Numbered from the stretch's first letter, positions 1 through 7,140 are shown. The stretch is 14,881 nt of DNA from Nitrospirota bacterium (GCA_016212245.1 JACRGU010000148.1:1-14881), one strand, 5' to 3'. Numbers and translations: made by a program. Notes: a model not told the origin generated them from the sequence alone.

Positions 1-482
1 CCGACGACTGGTGTAATCTGGTGTATTGCCCTGCCACCTACCTTCTCCTGGATAGTATTCCCCAATCCCTTTATCATGAATCCGAGTTTTGCAATGCCAG
101 GTCTTTCTTTCGCCATCTCAATAAAAGACGGATAGCCGAGATAATCAGGAAGCGATAAAAGGAAGAGATGGAGGCCATGGCTCTCAAGCAACTCGCCGTG
201 AAGGAGCAGCTCTCTTAACATCTTTGTGCCTTCGGAAATCTCTATACCAAAGGCGTCCTCTATTGCCATGACAGAGACGACCCTATGAGAGGCAGAGCAT
301 ATGGAACATATCCTCGATACTATTGTCGGGACATCACTGTAATGCCTCCCGATAATGAGTTTCTCGAACAGTCTCGGAGGAGTCAGGATATCCAGGTCAA
401 CTGAGATGACCTTTTCACCCTCGATCTTCAGGCCTATCTTTCCATGGCCTTCAATCCGTGATATTAAGTTCTCTATGTGCAT
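1..482 (-). CDS. hydA: NiFe hydrogenase large (alpha) subunit, group 3b-type, N-terminal part only
   Basis: The first 160 or so residues of a cytoplasmic NiFe hydrogenase catalytic subunit; the gene runs off the left edge of the window. I translated it from the minus strand, starting at the ATG at 482-480. That ATG has a good Shine-Dalgarno (ggagagagg) directly upstream and overlaps the end of hydD by 10 bp. The N-terminal active-site motif RICSICSASH is present (C59, C62, H66). C59 and C62 are the first pair of NiFe ligands; the serine between them, instead of the commoner glycine, is as I recall it in archaeal group 3b sulfhydrogenases. It continues with a segment containing ESHGLHLFLLSLPDYLGY (about 117-134), also typical of the group. 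The C-terminal ligand motif lies outside the window, so a functional NiFe site cannot be confirmed. It is the last visible gene of hydBGDA. Confidence 0.88.
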   Translation of the reverse strand, partial: MHIENLISRIEGHGKIGLKIEGEKVISVDLDILTPPRLFEKLIIGRHYSDVPTIVSRICSICSASHRVVSVMAIEDAFGIEISEGTKMLRELLLHGELLESHGLHLFLLSLPDYLGYPSFIEMAKERPGIAKLGFMIKGLGNTIQEKVGGRAIHQITPVV

Positions 483-1231
483 CCTCTCTCCAGAAAAAGA
501 TCGAATCTCTTTTGAATCTCATCATTATTCAACCCTATATCTTTGAGTATCGCCTTTAGCGCCTCCACATTTGCATCGTCATATATCCCGAAACATCCAT
601 CACATGGCCTTCCAAAAGATGGTTGCCTTGCACCGCATCCACCCCTTGTTACAGGCCCCATACATGGAAGTCTCCTGTAATGCAAGAGACATTCATTCTC
701 TTTCATCTTACATTCCATACATACAGGGTAATTCGGCACCTCAGGAAGAACACCTTTCAGTAGATAGCCGAGGCAGTGTAAAAAATAGTTCTTATCAATC
801 GGACAACCTGGTATTGAGAAATCTATTGCAATAAATTCCCTCACCGGTCTGGGAAATCGCAGGGCTATATCTTCACCTGCCTCTTTATAAACATCACTGA
901 GCCACTCACGCCTTTCCTCCGGGCCTCTCGCTATAATCCCTCCAGTGCATGCACAAGTACCAATTGGTATCAGATATTTAACACTTTTCCTGAGGTCTCT
1001 CAGAAACCCTATCTCTTCATCCTTTGTTACTGCACCCTCTACAAAGGCGATATCCGGGGTCTCACCTGTTGAAGGCATAGCAACATTCATGTCAACAACC
1101 TTTATCCACTTAAGCACTGTCAGTAAATCCTCCTCTATATTTGTTGTTTCGAGGATATCTCCAGAGCAGGAGGTAAGGGAGTATAGACCAACCTTAGGTT
1201 TATCCATATGTATAACCACCCTCCCCTTCAT
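473..1231 (-). CDS. hydD: NiFe hydrogenase small (delta) subunit with altered Fe-S ligands
   Basis: Electron-transfer small subunit that should carry three Fe-S clusters between the NiFe site in HydA and the flavin module HydG. In a 252-residue frame, the proximal-cluster motifs are C22-S-G-D25, C93 (GTCACTGG) and C143 (PGCP). The medial/distal ligands are C171, C174, C181, C190, C199, C210 and C213. Two usual cysteines are missing: position 25 is Asp in the normal CxxC, and position 203 is Gln where group 3b proteins, as I recall them, have Cys. The rest aligns well by eye with the group 3b delta subunit. The start is uncertain. The first ATG (1231) has a purine-rich run (gggagggg) touching it; the ATG at 1207 (MDKPKVGLYSLTSC) better matches the family N-terminus and has GGAGG 12 nt upstream. 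A GC-rich repeat separates it from hydG. Confidence 0.88.
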   Translation of the reverse strand: MKGRVVIHMDKPKVGLYSLTSCSGDILETTNIEEDLLTVLKWIKVVDMNVAMPSTGETPDIAFVEGAVTKDEEIGFLRDLRKSVKYLIPIGTCACTGGIIARGPEERREWLSDVYKEAGEDIALRFPRPVREFIAIDFSIPGCPIDKNYFLHCLGYLLKGVLPEVPNYPVCMECKMKENECLLHYRRLPCMGPVTRGGCGARQPSFGRPCDGCFGIYDDANVEALKAILKDIGLNNDEIQKRFDLFLERGCT

Positions 1232-1300
1232 CCCCTCCCATCAAGGGAGGGGAAATTGATGGTACCCTCTCCCCTTGCGGGAGAGGGTCAGGGTGAGGGG
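1232..1300. repeat. Two GC-rich palindromes between hydG and hydD
   Basis: Two adjacent hairpin-forming repeats sit in the only real gap of the hydrogenase operon. The first has perfect 8-bp arms CCCCTCCC (1232-1239) and GGGAGGGG (1245-1252) with loop ATCAA. The second has perfect 10-bp arms ACCCTCTCCC (1264-1273) and GGGAGAGGGT (1279-1288) with loop CTTGC. A tail GGGTGAGGGGG follows at about 1290-1300. They look like short interspersed palindromic repeats that occur in many copies in some bacterial genomes; copy number in this genome cannot be seen here. In the operon mRNA they would form stable stems just upstream of the hydD start, and the first right arm supplies purine-rich sequence touching the hydD ATG. 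Confidence 0.8.
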
Positions 1301-1325
1301 GATGTATCTTCATTTTGAATTTCAT

Positions 1326-2156
1326 CTAAAATATCTCCGGCAGATTTATTGCGTCCCAGTAGGTAAAAATAGGACCCTCTATGCATGTATACTTATGCCC
1401 TACAACACAATGGCCGCACTTCCCGAGACCGCATTCCATCCTTCTTTCAAGAGACATATATATCCTACCCTTTGAGTATCCGAGGTCGAGGAGTTTCCTC
1501 AAGACAAACTTATAGAATATCGGTGGGCCGCATACAGCTACAGATGTATCTTTAAGTGGCATGTCTATCATATCAAGTAAATCTGTAACCCTACCAACAT
1601 GGTGTCCCTTCCATAAAGTGCCTTCCTCTACCCTATCTACAGAGAGGAGACATTTTATGTCCTTTCTCTCTGCAATGCTATACATTTCACCCCTGAATAG
1701 TACGCTTTCAACATCTTTTGCACCATAGGCAATTGATACCTGTTTGAACTTATCTCTATGCCACAGGGCATATCTAAGCATGGATCTGAGTGGTGCAATC
1801 CCGAGACCACCAGCAACAATAAGCAGATTTCCCCCTTCCATATTCTCAACAGGATAGCCGTTGCCATAGGGTCCCCTTATGCCGACCTTTGAATTCTCTT
1901 CGAGTTCATGAAGGGCTGTTGTCAACCTGCCTATTTTCCTGACACACAGATCTATAAACCCTTTTTCATCAGGCGAGGATGTAATGGATATCGGTGCCTC
2001 TCCTACACCAAAAATGCTGAGTATTATAAACTGGCCCGGTCTGAATGTAAAAGAATCCCTCTTTTTCTCACTGTCAAATACAATCCTGAAAAGACTGTGC
2101 GTCTTATCGAGAGAACGTTTTTCTATGACAGTTGCAATCTCAGGGATAATACTCAC
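1326..2156 (-). CDS. hydG: Hydrogenase gamma subunit, FAD/NAD(P)-binding with 2Fe-2S
   Basis: Ferredoxin-NADP reductase-like subunit that exchanges electrons between the hydrogenase Fe-S chain and NAD(P)(H) in the cytoplasm. In the 276-residue product, an FAD-binding barrel carries FRPGQF (about 38-43) and EAPISITSSP (53-62). The nucleotide-binding domain has GGLGIAP (116-122) and CGPP (209-212). A C-terminal 2Fe-2S site is C242, C247, C250 and C258. Length and motif order fit the gamma subunit of group 3b hydrogenases; sulfite reductase subunit B and dihydroorotate dehydrogenase PyrK share this fold but not this neighbourhood. The start is GTG at 2156-2154, overlapping the hydB stop as GTGA, so translation is coupled. 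The 94 bp after its stop hold two palindromes before hydD. Cofactor choice (NAD or NADP) cannot be told from sequence. Confidence 0.9.
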   Translation of the reverse strand: MSIIPEIATVIEKRSLDKTHSLFRIVFDSEKKRDSFTFRPGQFIILSIFGVGEAPISITSSPDEKGFIDLCVRKIGRLTTALHELEENSKVGIRGPYGNGYPVENMEGGNLLIVAGGLGIAPLRSMLRYALWHRDKFKQVSIAYGAKDVESVLFRGEMYSIAERKDIKCLLSVDRVEEGTLWKGHHVGRVTDLLDMIDMPLKDTSVAVCGPPIFYKFVLRKLLDLGYSKGRIYMSLERRMECGLGKCGHCVVGHKYTCIEGPIFTYWDAINLPEIF

Positions 2157-3166
2157 TCCCTTATCCTCCTCACAACCTCAGTCATATCTATTCCTGCAGG
2201 GCATGTCTCGCTACACCTTCCACATCCTGTGCATGACGGCTTTCCATGCTCATCTCCAAACCCTATTTCCTTATGCAGATACCTGAACCTGAACCTTTCC
2301 GCTCTCCCTTCCCTGAAGTTATGACCCCCTGCAACAAGGGCATAATCCTTTCTCATACAAGTATCCCATCTCCTCCACCTTATAGAGTATTCACTTATCA
2401 TGTCAGTCGAGTCATAAACATCAAAGCACTGGCATGTCGGACAGACCATCACACAACTGCCACAAAAGAGGCACTTCTTGCTGTACTCCTCCCATATCTC
2501 ACTCTTATACTCGAGTGTAAGGAGTTCTGCGAGGTTGGTTATATCAATAATTCTGATAAACTTTGAATCCCTAATCTTTATCCTTTCTTTATATTCAGCG
2601 ATATCCATCTCTGTGCATTCCTTAAATAGTTCGGGCTTTAACCTGACCATATCATCACCGAGGGCGGTCCTCACAGTAACCATATAAACATTATCAAGGG
2701 TATAAAGGAAGATGTCATATACGCTTTCGATAAAATCGGTGCGCATGGACTTGCAGAGGCAGTATTTGTCTGGAAGGCAACTAAACCCGATGATGCCTAT
2801 TTTCTCCCGCCTCTGCCAGTAGAAGCTGTCTCTTCCCTTATATGAGAATGCCCTGTCAAGGATATCAATGCCGTGAAGGTCGCATGGATGCAGGCCGAAA
2901 AGTATGTAGTCAGCATTATCTATAGAGCAGGAATTGATATTAAAGTCATTACCTATGTTAAACAAGCTTTCTTTTGGAAGGAAAAAGAACTTTTTGGGCG
3001 GGAGGATTGTCCTCAAAAACTCGAGGGCAACTTTATTAAAACTGGAATAATGAGAAAATGTGTATGTTTTCTCCCCTTTCTTTTCAGGAACAACGAGCCT
3101 GAATTCCCTGCTCAGGGCATCGAGGAATTCAGACAGCTTCTTCTTCTCTAAGGTCAAAAATATCAT
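2153..3166 (-). CDS. hydB: Hydrogenase beta subunit, 4Fe-4S electron-transfer protein
   Basis: Iron-sulfur subunit of a group 3b-type hydrogenase/sulfhydrogenase; family members carry electrons between the flavin subunit and, in some cases, sulfur or polysulfide reduction. In 337 residues I see the family motif GLHPCD (91-96), a cysteine group C130, C136, C138, and two ferredoxin-like motifs: C232/C235/C238/C242 (followed by C245, C247) and C312/C315/C318/C322 (TCPAGID). Length is normal for HydB. It is the first gene of the operon and overlaps hydG by 4 bp. The ATG at 3166 has no recognisable Shine-Dalgarno; a -10-like TAAAAT (3174-3179, minus strand) lies 7 nt upstream, so translation may start at or near the mRNA 5' end. 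A TTG at codon 4 is an alternative start. Confidence 0.88.
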   Translation of the reverse strand: MIFLTLEKKKLSEFLDALSREFRLVVPEKKGEKTYTFSHYSSFNKVALEFLRTILPPKKFFFLPKESLFNIGNDFNINSCSIDNADYILFGLHPCDLHGIDILDRAFSYKGRDSFYWQRREKIGIIGFSCLPDKYCLCKSMRTDFIESVYDIFLYTLDNVYMVTVRTALGDDMVRLKPELFKECTEMDIAEYKERIKIRDSKFIRIIDITNLAELLTLEYKSEIWEEYSKKCLFCGSCVMVCPTCQCFDVYDSTDMISEYSIRWRRWDTCMRKDYALVAGGHNFREGRAERFRFRYLHKEIGFGDEHGKPSCTGCGRCSETCPAGIDMTEVVRRIRE

Positions 3167-3312
3167 AACTATTATTTTATCGATAAAAAGGGGTTATTAC
3201 CTTAATGGCTATGTCTAATTTTAAGGCTTTACATATAATAATTCAATTCAAAAACCACAAAAATGTAAAAATAAAAATAGCCTGCACCTAAATTTAGTAG
3301 TATAATTTCGAT
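3167..3312. promoter_or_regulatory. Divergent hydB / usp intergenic region
   Basis: A 146-bp AT-rich gap between two divergently transcribed operons must hold both promoters. On the plus strand a perfect TATAAT lies at 3301-3306. Its predicted transcription start (7 nt after the hexamer's last base) is 3313, the A of the usp ATG, which suggests a leaderless usp transcript. No good -35 is visible 16-18 bp upstream. On the minus strand TAAAAT sits 7 nt before the hydB ATG. No clear Shine-Dalgarno precedes either gene. No convincing palindromic operator was found. Confidence 0.55.
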
Positions 3313-4155
3313 ATGTATAAGAAGATACTTGCCGCAATAAACGAATACCTGAACTCAGAGATTGCTGCAAAATATGCCCTGAACCTTGCAAAGATATGCG
3401 GTAGCAAACTCTACCTGTGCTTTATCGCAGAAAAAGGGCTATCAGGAGAAGGTTTTAACAGGGCTGAAGATGCTATAAAGCGGCTGTTTCTTCAGGCAGA
3501 CACGCTTGGTGTTGAGGCTGAGATTATTACAGAAAGGGGAGACCCTGTCAGAAAAATAGGAGAGCTTGTAAGACATGAAAATATAGATATTGTCTTTGCT
3601 GCAACAAGAAGGGAGGATATTGAACGAAGATTCTATGCCGGCACAGTAGCAAGGAGTCTCTCTCTCAACCTTCCATGTTCTGTTGTACTTGTAAGGGTTG
3701 TACATATCGGGAAGATACATCCCAAAAAGATACTTGTGCCTCTAAAGGCCCGGGTCAATCATGTAAAGGAAAGGACATATTTCACAGCAAAGATTGCCGA
3801 GGCATTTGGCTCTGAGGTTTTTGTATTTCATACACCTAAACCAATCTCAAAATTCTTTCATGGTGAGATACACCTCTCACCCCTCGAATGGGAAAAACAT
3901 CTGCCTCCAGATATCTCTCACTTTATGGAACATATGAAGAGGTATAAGGTAATGCATGGTGGAAGAATTATACCAGGGAAGACTGGAAGGACAATTACAG
4001 TCGAGGCATTCACAAAGAGACATGACCTGATAATAATGGGGGCGAGCCAGAGAAGTCTTCTTAGCTCTATTTTAAAAGGTAATCCTGTCGAAGAGGTCTT
4101 AAGGGAAACGCCGTGCGACCTGATAATCTTCAGACCCAGACATGAAGATACATAG
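3313..4155 (+). CDS. Tandem universal stress protein (two UspA domains)
   Basis: Soluble nucleotide-binding-type stress protein made of two Usp domains in 280 residues. Domain 1 spans about 1-130: it opens with KKILAAINEYLNS and ends with RSLSLNLPCSVVLVRV. Domain 2 spans about 137-276: it opens with KKILVPLKARVN and ends with ETPCDLIIFRPR. The second domain has a partial loop of the ATP-binding type (IMGASQRSLLSSILKGN, 241-257), but the glycine pattern is not the full GxxGx9GS signature, so ATP binding is uncertain. The start is ATG at 3313. No Shine-Dalgarno precedes it, and a TATAAT box just upstream suggests a leaderless mRNA. Its last 14 bp overlap the start of the P-type ATPase gene, so the two are translationally coupled. 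Usp domains often accompany ion transporters (KdpD contains one), so a role in sensing for or regulating the ATPase is a fair inference. Confidence 0.9.
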   Translation: MYKKILAAINEYLNSEIAAKYALNLAKICGSKLYLCFIAEKGLSGEGFNRAEDAIKRLFLQADTLGVEAEIITERGDPVRKIGELVRHENIDIVFAATRREDIERRFYAGTVARSLSLNLPCSVVLVRVVHIGKIHPKKILVPLKARVNHVKERTYFTAKIAEAFGSEVFVFHTPKPISKFFHGEIHLSPLEWEKHLPPDISHFMEHMKRYKVMHGGRIIPGKTGRTITVEAFTKRHDLIIMGASQRSLLSSILKGNPVEEVLRETPCDLIIFRPRHEDT

Positions 4156-6790
4156 CCTTCTTCCTGAAGATGTACTAAAACAACTCATTGTATCAGAACA
4201 GGGACTCACAGAGAAAGAGGCTGAAAAGCGTCTTGCTGAATTCGGTCCGAATGAGATAAAAGAGGTTAAGAAAAAACCTCTTATTATTAAATTTATAAAA
4301 CAGTTCACACACTTTCTTGCCATACTCCTCTGGATAGCTACATTTTTTTGCTTCCTCTCTGAATATCTGCACCCGGGGGAAGGGATGCTTACACTGGGCC
4401 TCGCTATTGTTGCTGTTATTTTTATTAATGCTATTTTTACATTCATCCAGGAATATAAGGCTGAAAAGGCCCTCGATGCCCTGAAAAAAATACTTCCTTT
4501 TTATGTAAGGGTATTGCGTAACGGTAAGGAAAGGAATCTGCATGCACGGGATATCGTGCCTGGTGATATCATCTTTCTCTCAGAAGGGGATAAGGTTCCT
4601 GCAGACGCAAGGCTTATAGAGACATCAGGACTGATGGTGAACAATGCATCGCTAACAGGAGAGTCAGAGCCTATACCGAGGGTGCCGGATAAGTTTGATG
4701 GGGAACTAATAGAGAGCCCTAATGTCGCATTTGCAGGCACAACTGTTGTGAGTGGCTCAGGTAAGGCTGTCGTCTTTGCAACAGGGATGCAGACAGAATT
4801 TGGTCGCATTGCGCATCTTACAGGTGCAGTAGAGTCAGGGCTCAGTCCCCTCCAGATAGAGATAATAAAGGTAACGAGGGTTATTGCTGTTATTGCAACA
4901 GTCATGGGTGTCCTCTTTTTTGCAGTAGGTTATTCTATAGGGAGAACCTTCTGGGAAAATTTCATCTTTGCTATAGGAATCATTGTTGCTAATGTTCCTG
5001 AGGGACTTCTCCCAACAGTTACCCTCTCACTGGCCATAGGAAGTCAGAGAATGGCAAAAAGAAAGGCACTTATAAAGACACTCACATCTGTTGAGGCACT
5101 CGGCTCTGTAACTGTGATATGTACAGACAAGACAGGAACACTCACACAGAACAGGATGACTGTGAGAAAGATATGGTTTGACAACAGGATTGTTGATGTA
5201 AGAGATTTTAAAAAAGGCAATGCATCTGAACTATTTAAAATAGCATGTCTCTGTAACAATGCACGCTTTATAGATGGACAATATAGAGGAGATCCAACTG
5301 AAGTTGCACTTCTCAGAGCAGCAATGGAATTCTCAGGAGAGATAAAGGCAGAACGTTTATTTGAGATACCTTTCGATTCTGAAAGAAAGAGGATGACAAC
5401 AGTTAATATGGTTGATGGAAAACGCATTGCATTTACAAAGGGTGCGATGGAAGGACTCCTTCCTTTATGCAGCCACATGCTGATTGGAGGAAAAGTATTA
5501 CAGATGGATGACTATCTTCAGAAAAAGGTACTTGAGGCATATCATTCCATGATGGATATGGGGTTGAGGGTTCTGGCATTTGCATATAAAGAGATTGAAG
5601 AAACTCAGAACTCAGAACTCAAAACTCAAAACTTAGAAAACAATATGGTCTTTGTCGGCCTCATTGGACTCGAAGACCCTCCACGACCTGAAGTCCCTGA
5701 AGCCATAAAAAAATGTCATGAGGCAGGAATAAAGGTAATCATGATCACAGGTGATGGAAGTAGCACAGCCGAGGCAATTGCAAGGGAGATAGGACTTGTC
5801 AAAGGGGCCCCTGTTATTGTTGAGGGCCATGAGTTTACGAAGATGGATGACAGGAAATTGAGAGATGTTCTTAACAAAAAAGAGGTTATATTTGCCCGCA
5901 TGACACCAAAGCACAAGATGAGGGTTGTCTCGATGCTGAAGGAGGACGGCGAAAGGGTTGCTGTAACAGGTGATGGTGTGAATGATGCACCTGCATTGAA
6001 AAAGGCGGATATTGGAATAGCAATGGGAATAACAGGAACCGATGTTGCAAAAGAGGCATCAGACATGATACTTCTTGATGATAACTTTGCAACTATTGTG
6101 AATGCGATAGAAGAAGGCAGGGCAGTTTATGAAAATATTAGGAAATTCATAAGCTATATCTTCTCATCAAATATTCCTGAGATTATTCCTTATCTCGCTT
6201 ACGTTATCTTTAGAATCCCTCTTCCGCTTACTATCATACAGATACTTGCTGTTGACCTCGGTACTGACATGCTTCCTGCCCTTACACTCGGTGCTGAAAA
6301 ACCAACAGAAGAACTTATGTGGCAACCTCCAAGAAATCCGAAGGAACGACTGCTCAATCTAAAACTTTTAAGCAGGGCATATCTTTTTCTCGGACCAATC
6401 GAGGCAGCAGCAGGACTATTTGGATTCTTCTATGTATTGAAATCAGGTGGATGGCAGTGGGGTGAGATGCTTCCTGCAAATAATATTCTATATATGCAGG
6501 CAACAACTGCCTGCCTCACCGCAATAATAGTCACCCAGATTGCAAATGTCTTTGCTTGCCGCTCATACAGGGAATCCGTATTCAGTATAGGATTATTTTC
6601 AAACAGGCTGATATTTGCAGGCATCGCAGTAGAACTCATGCTCCAGTTTTTCATCGTCTACCATCCGGTTGGCAATAGAATATTCTCCACCTCTCCTATC
6701 CCCATAACCGTTTGGCTTGTCTTAATCCCATTTGCCTTCATACTCTTCTTCTCTGAGGAATTCAGGAAGCTCATCGTGAGAAGGTTTTAA
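4142..6790 (+). CDS. P-type cation ATPase, Na,K/H,K-like (type IIC) motifs
   Basis: Ten-helix ion pump, 882 residues. Order: N-terminal cation ATPase domain (1-70), TM1-2 (about 48-103), actuator domain with TGES (172-175), TM3-4 (245-300), P domain with phosphorylated D329 in DKTGT, N domain with KGA (433-435), hinge motif TGDGVND (609-615), and TM5-10 (668-872). Ion-site motifs fit the type IIC class: VPEGLL (E287) in TM4, SSNIPEI (S676, N677, E680) in TM5, and DLGTDMLPA (D705, D709) in TM6, followed by RNPK. From memory these match the K+-site residues of animal Na,K-ATPase. TM8 has QIAN (799-802) where the animal pump has QWAD, and TM9 keeps E831. True substrate ions are not proven. The start overlaps usp by 14 bp and its Shine-Dalgarno is weak. 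Residues about 488-499 come from a DNA repeat and look like a tolerated loop insert. Confidence 0.93.
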   Translation: MKIHSLLPEDVLKQLIVSEQGLTEKEAEKRLAEFGPNEIKEVKKKPLIIKFIKQFTHFLAILLWIATFFCFLSEYLHPGEGMLTLGLAIVAVIFINAIFTFIQEYKAEKALDALKKILPFYVRVLRNGKERNLHARDIVPGDIIFLSEGDKVPADARLIETSGLMVNNASLTGESEPIPRVPDKFDGELIESPNVAFAGTTVVSGSGKAVVFATGMQTEFGRIAHLTGAVESGLSPLQIEIIKVTRVIAVIATVMGVLFFAVGYSIGRTFWENFIFAIGIIVANVPEGLLPTVTLSLAIGSQRMAKRKALIKTLTSVEALGSVTVICTDKTGTLTQNRMTVRKIWFDNRIVDVRDFKKGNASELFKIACLCNNARFIDGQYRGDPTEVALLRAAMEFSGEIKAERLFEIPFDSERKRMTTVNMVDGKRIAFTKGAMEGLLPLCSHMLIGGKVLQMDDYLQKKVLEAYHSMMDMGLRVLAFAYKEIEETQNSELKTQNLENNMVFVGLIGLEDPPRPEVPEAIKKCHEAGIKVIMITGDGSSTAEAIAREIGLVKGAPVIVEGHEFTKMDDRKLRDVLNKKEVIFARMTPKHKMRVVSMLKEDGERVAVTGDGVNDAPALKKADIGIAMGITGTDVAKEASDMILLDDNFATIVNAIEEGRAVYENIRKFISYIFSSNIPEIIPYLAYVIFRIPLPLTIIQILAVDLGTDMLPALTLGAEKPTEELMWQPPRNPKERLLNLKLLSRAYLFLGPIEAAAGLFGFFYVLKSGGWQWGEMLPANNILYMQATTACLTAIIVTQIANVFACRSYRESVFSIGLFSNRLIFAGIAVELMLQFFIVYHPVGNRIFSTSPIPITVWLVLIPFAFILFFSEEFRKLIVRRF
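5602..5637 (+). repeat. In-frame A/C-rich direct repeat inside the ATPase gene
   Basis: A run of near-identical units (aactcag, aactcag, aactcaa, aactcaa, aactta) sits within the ATPase reading frame and encodes TQNSELKTQNLE. Units of 7-8 bp differ by single bases. The stretch falls in the loop between the nucleotide-binding and phosphorylation domains, just before the conserved VGLIGLEDPPRPE. The frame is kept and the encoded peptide is polar, so the pump is probably not damaged. It looks like an expanded or inserted simple repeat. Confidence 0.7.
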
Positions 6791-6802
6791 GGCAAGATCG
6801 TA

Positions 6803-6878
6803 TGGTGGACGGTAGGGGATTCGAACCCCCGACTTCCACGTTGCGAACGTGGCGCTCTCCCACCTGAGCTAACCGCCC
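6803..6878 (-). tRNA. tRNA-Ala, anticodon CGC
   Basis: A 76-nt cloverleaf read on the minus strand, with encoded CCA. Acceptor arms GGGCGGT and ACCGTCC pair, with one G-T wobble; the discriminator is A. The anticodon stem is CCACG/CGTGG with loop TTCGCAA, giving anticodon CGC, which reads GCG. The D-arm contains TTAGCTCAGGT and the T-loop is GTTCGAATC. It lies 12 bp after the ATPase stop codon and faces it. Confidence 0.95.
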
Positions 6879-6888
6879 ATTTAAAAAC

Positions 6889-6923
6889 ACTGATCAGTTA
6901 ATAGTGGACAGTGAATAGTAAAA
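6889..6923 (+). repeat. Degenerate heptamer repeat, forward
   Basis: Five consecutive 7-bp units: actgatc, agttaat, agtggac, agtgaat, agtaaaa. The consensus is AGTGAAT. It belongs to the same family as the heptamer arms between the tRNA genes at 7039-7747. It overlaps the -10 region of the putative tRNA-Ala promoter. Confidence 0.65.
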
Positions 6924-6944
6924 TAGGAAAGATAATACAGTCAA
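6915..6944 (-). promoter_or_regulatory. Putative promoter of tRNA-Ala
   Basis: On the minus strand, TTGACT (6944-6939) and TACTAT (6920-6915) are separated by 18 bp. That is 5/6 and 4/6 of the sigma-70 consensus, with predicted start near 6908, about 30 nt upstream of the tRNA. It diverges from the stronger promoter at 6971-7000. Confidence 0.5.
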
Positions 6945-6970
6945 CTCTAAATGCTGAATATAACGGCATG

Positions 6971-7000
6971 TTGACACAAATTCTTATAAACTCTTATAAT
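6971..7000 (+). promoter_or_regulatory. Consensus sigma-70 promoter of the tRNA cluster
   Basis: TTGACA (6971-6976) and TATAAT (6995-7000) both match the consensus perfectly, with an 18-bp spacer. The predicted start near 7007 lies about 56 nt upstream of tRNA-Arg(TCT), leaving a leader that contains the 25-nt hairpin at 7014-7038. A perfect promoter is expected for a highly expressed stable-RNA operon. It probably drives Arg-His-Arg-Lys-Thr as one precursor. Confidence 0.75.
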
Positions 7001-7013
7001 TTATAGCCTCTAA

Positions 7014-7038
7014 GCAAATTCTGCTCTGCAAAATTTGC
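7014..7038 (+). repeat. 11-3-11 hairpin, copy 1 (tRNA operon leader)
   Basis: Arms GCAAATTCTGC and GCAAAATTTGC flank loop TCT, with 10 of 11 pairs and one C/A mismatch. It is the same design as the perfect hairpins at 7141-7165 and 7343-7367. It is followed directly by three forward heptamers (7039-7059) that run into the tRNA-Arg 5' end. Confidence 0.8.
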
Positions 7039-7062
7039 ATTGATTAGTTATCAGTCGTTAGT

Positions 7063-7139
<77 letters not shown>

Positions 7140-7140
7140 A

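Noticed and set aside
4142..6790. SERCA-type calcium ATPase
   Set aside because: TM5/TM6 motifs are SNIPEI and DLGTDMLPA (type IIC), not the NLVTDGxPA form of Ca2+ pumps; calcium transport is still not formally excluded.
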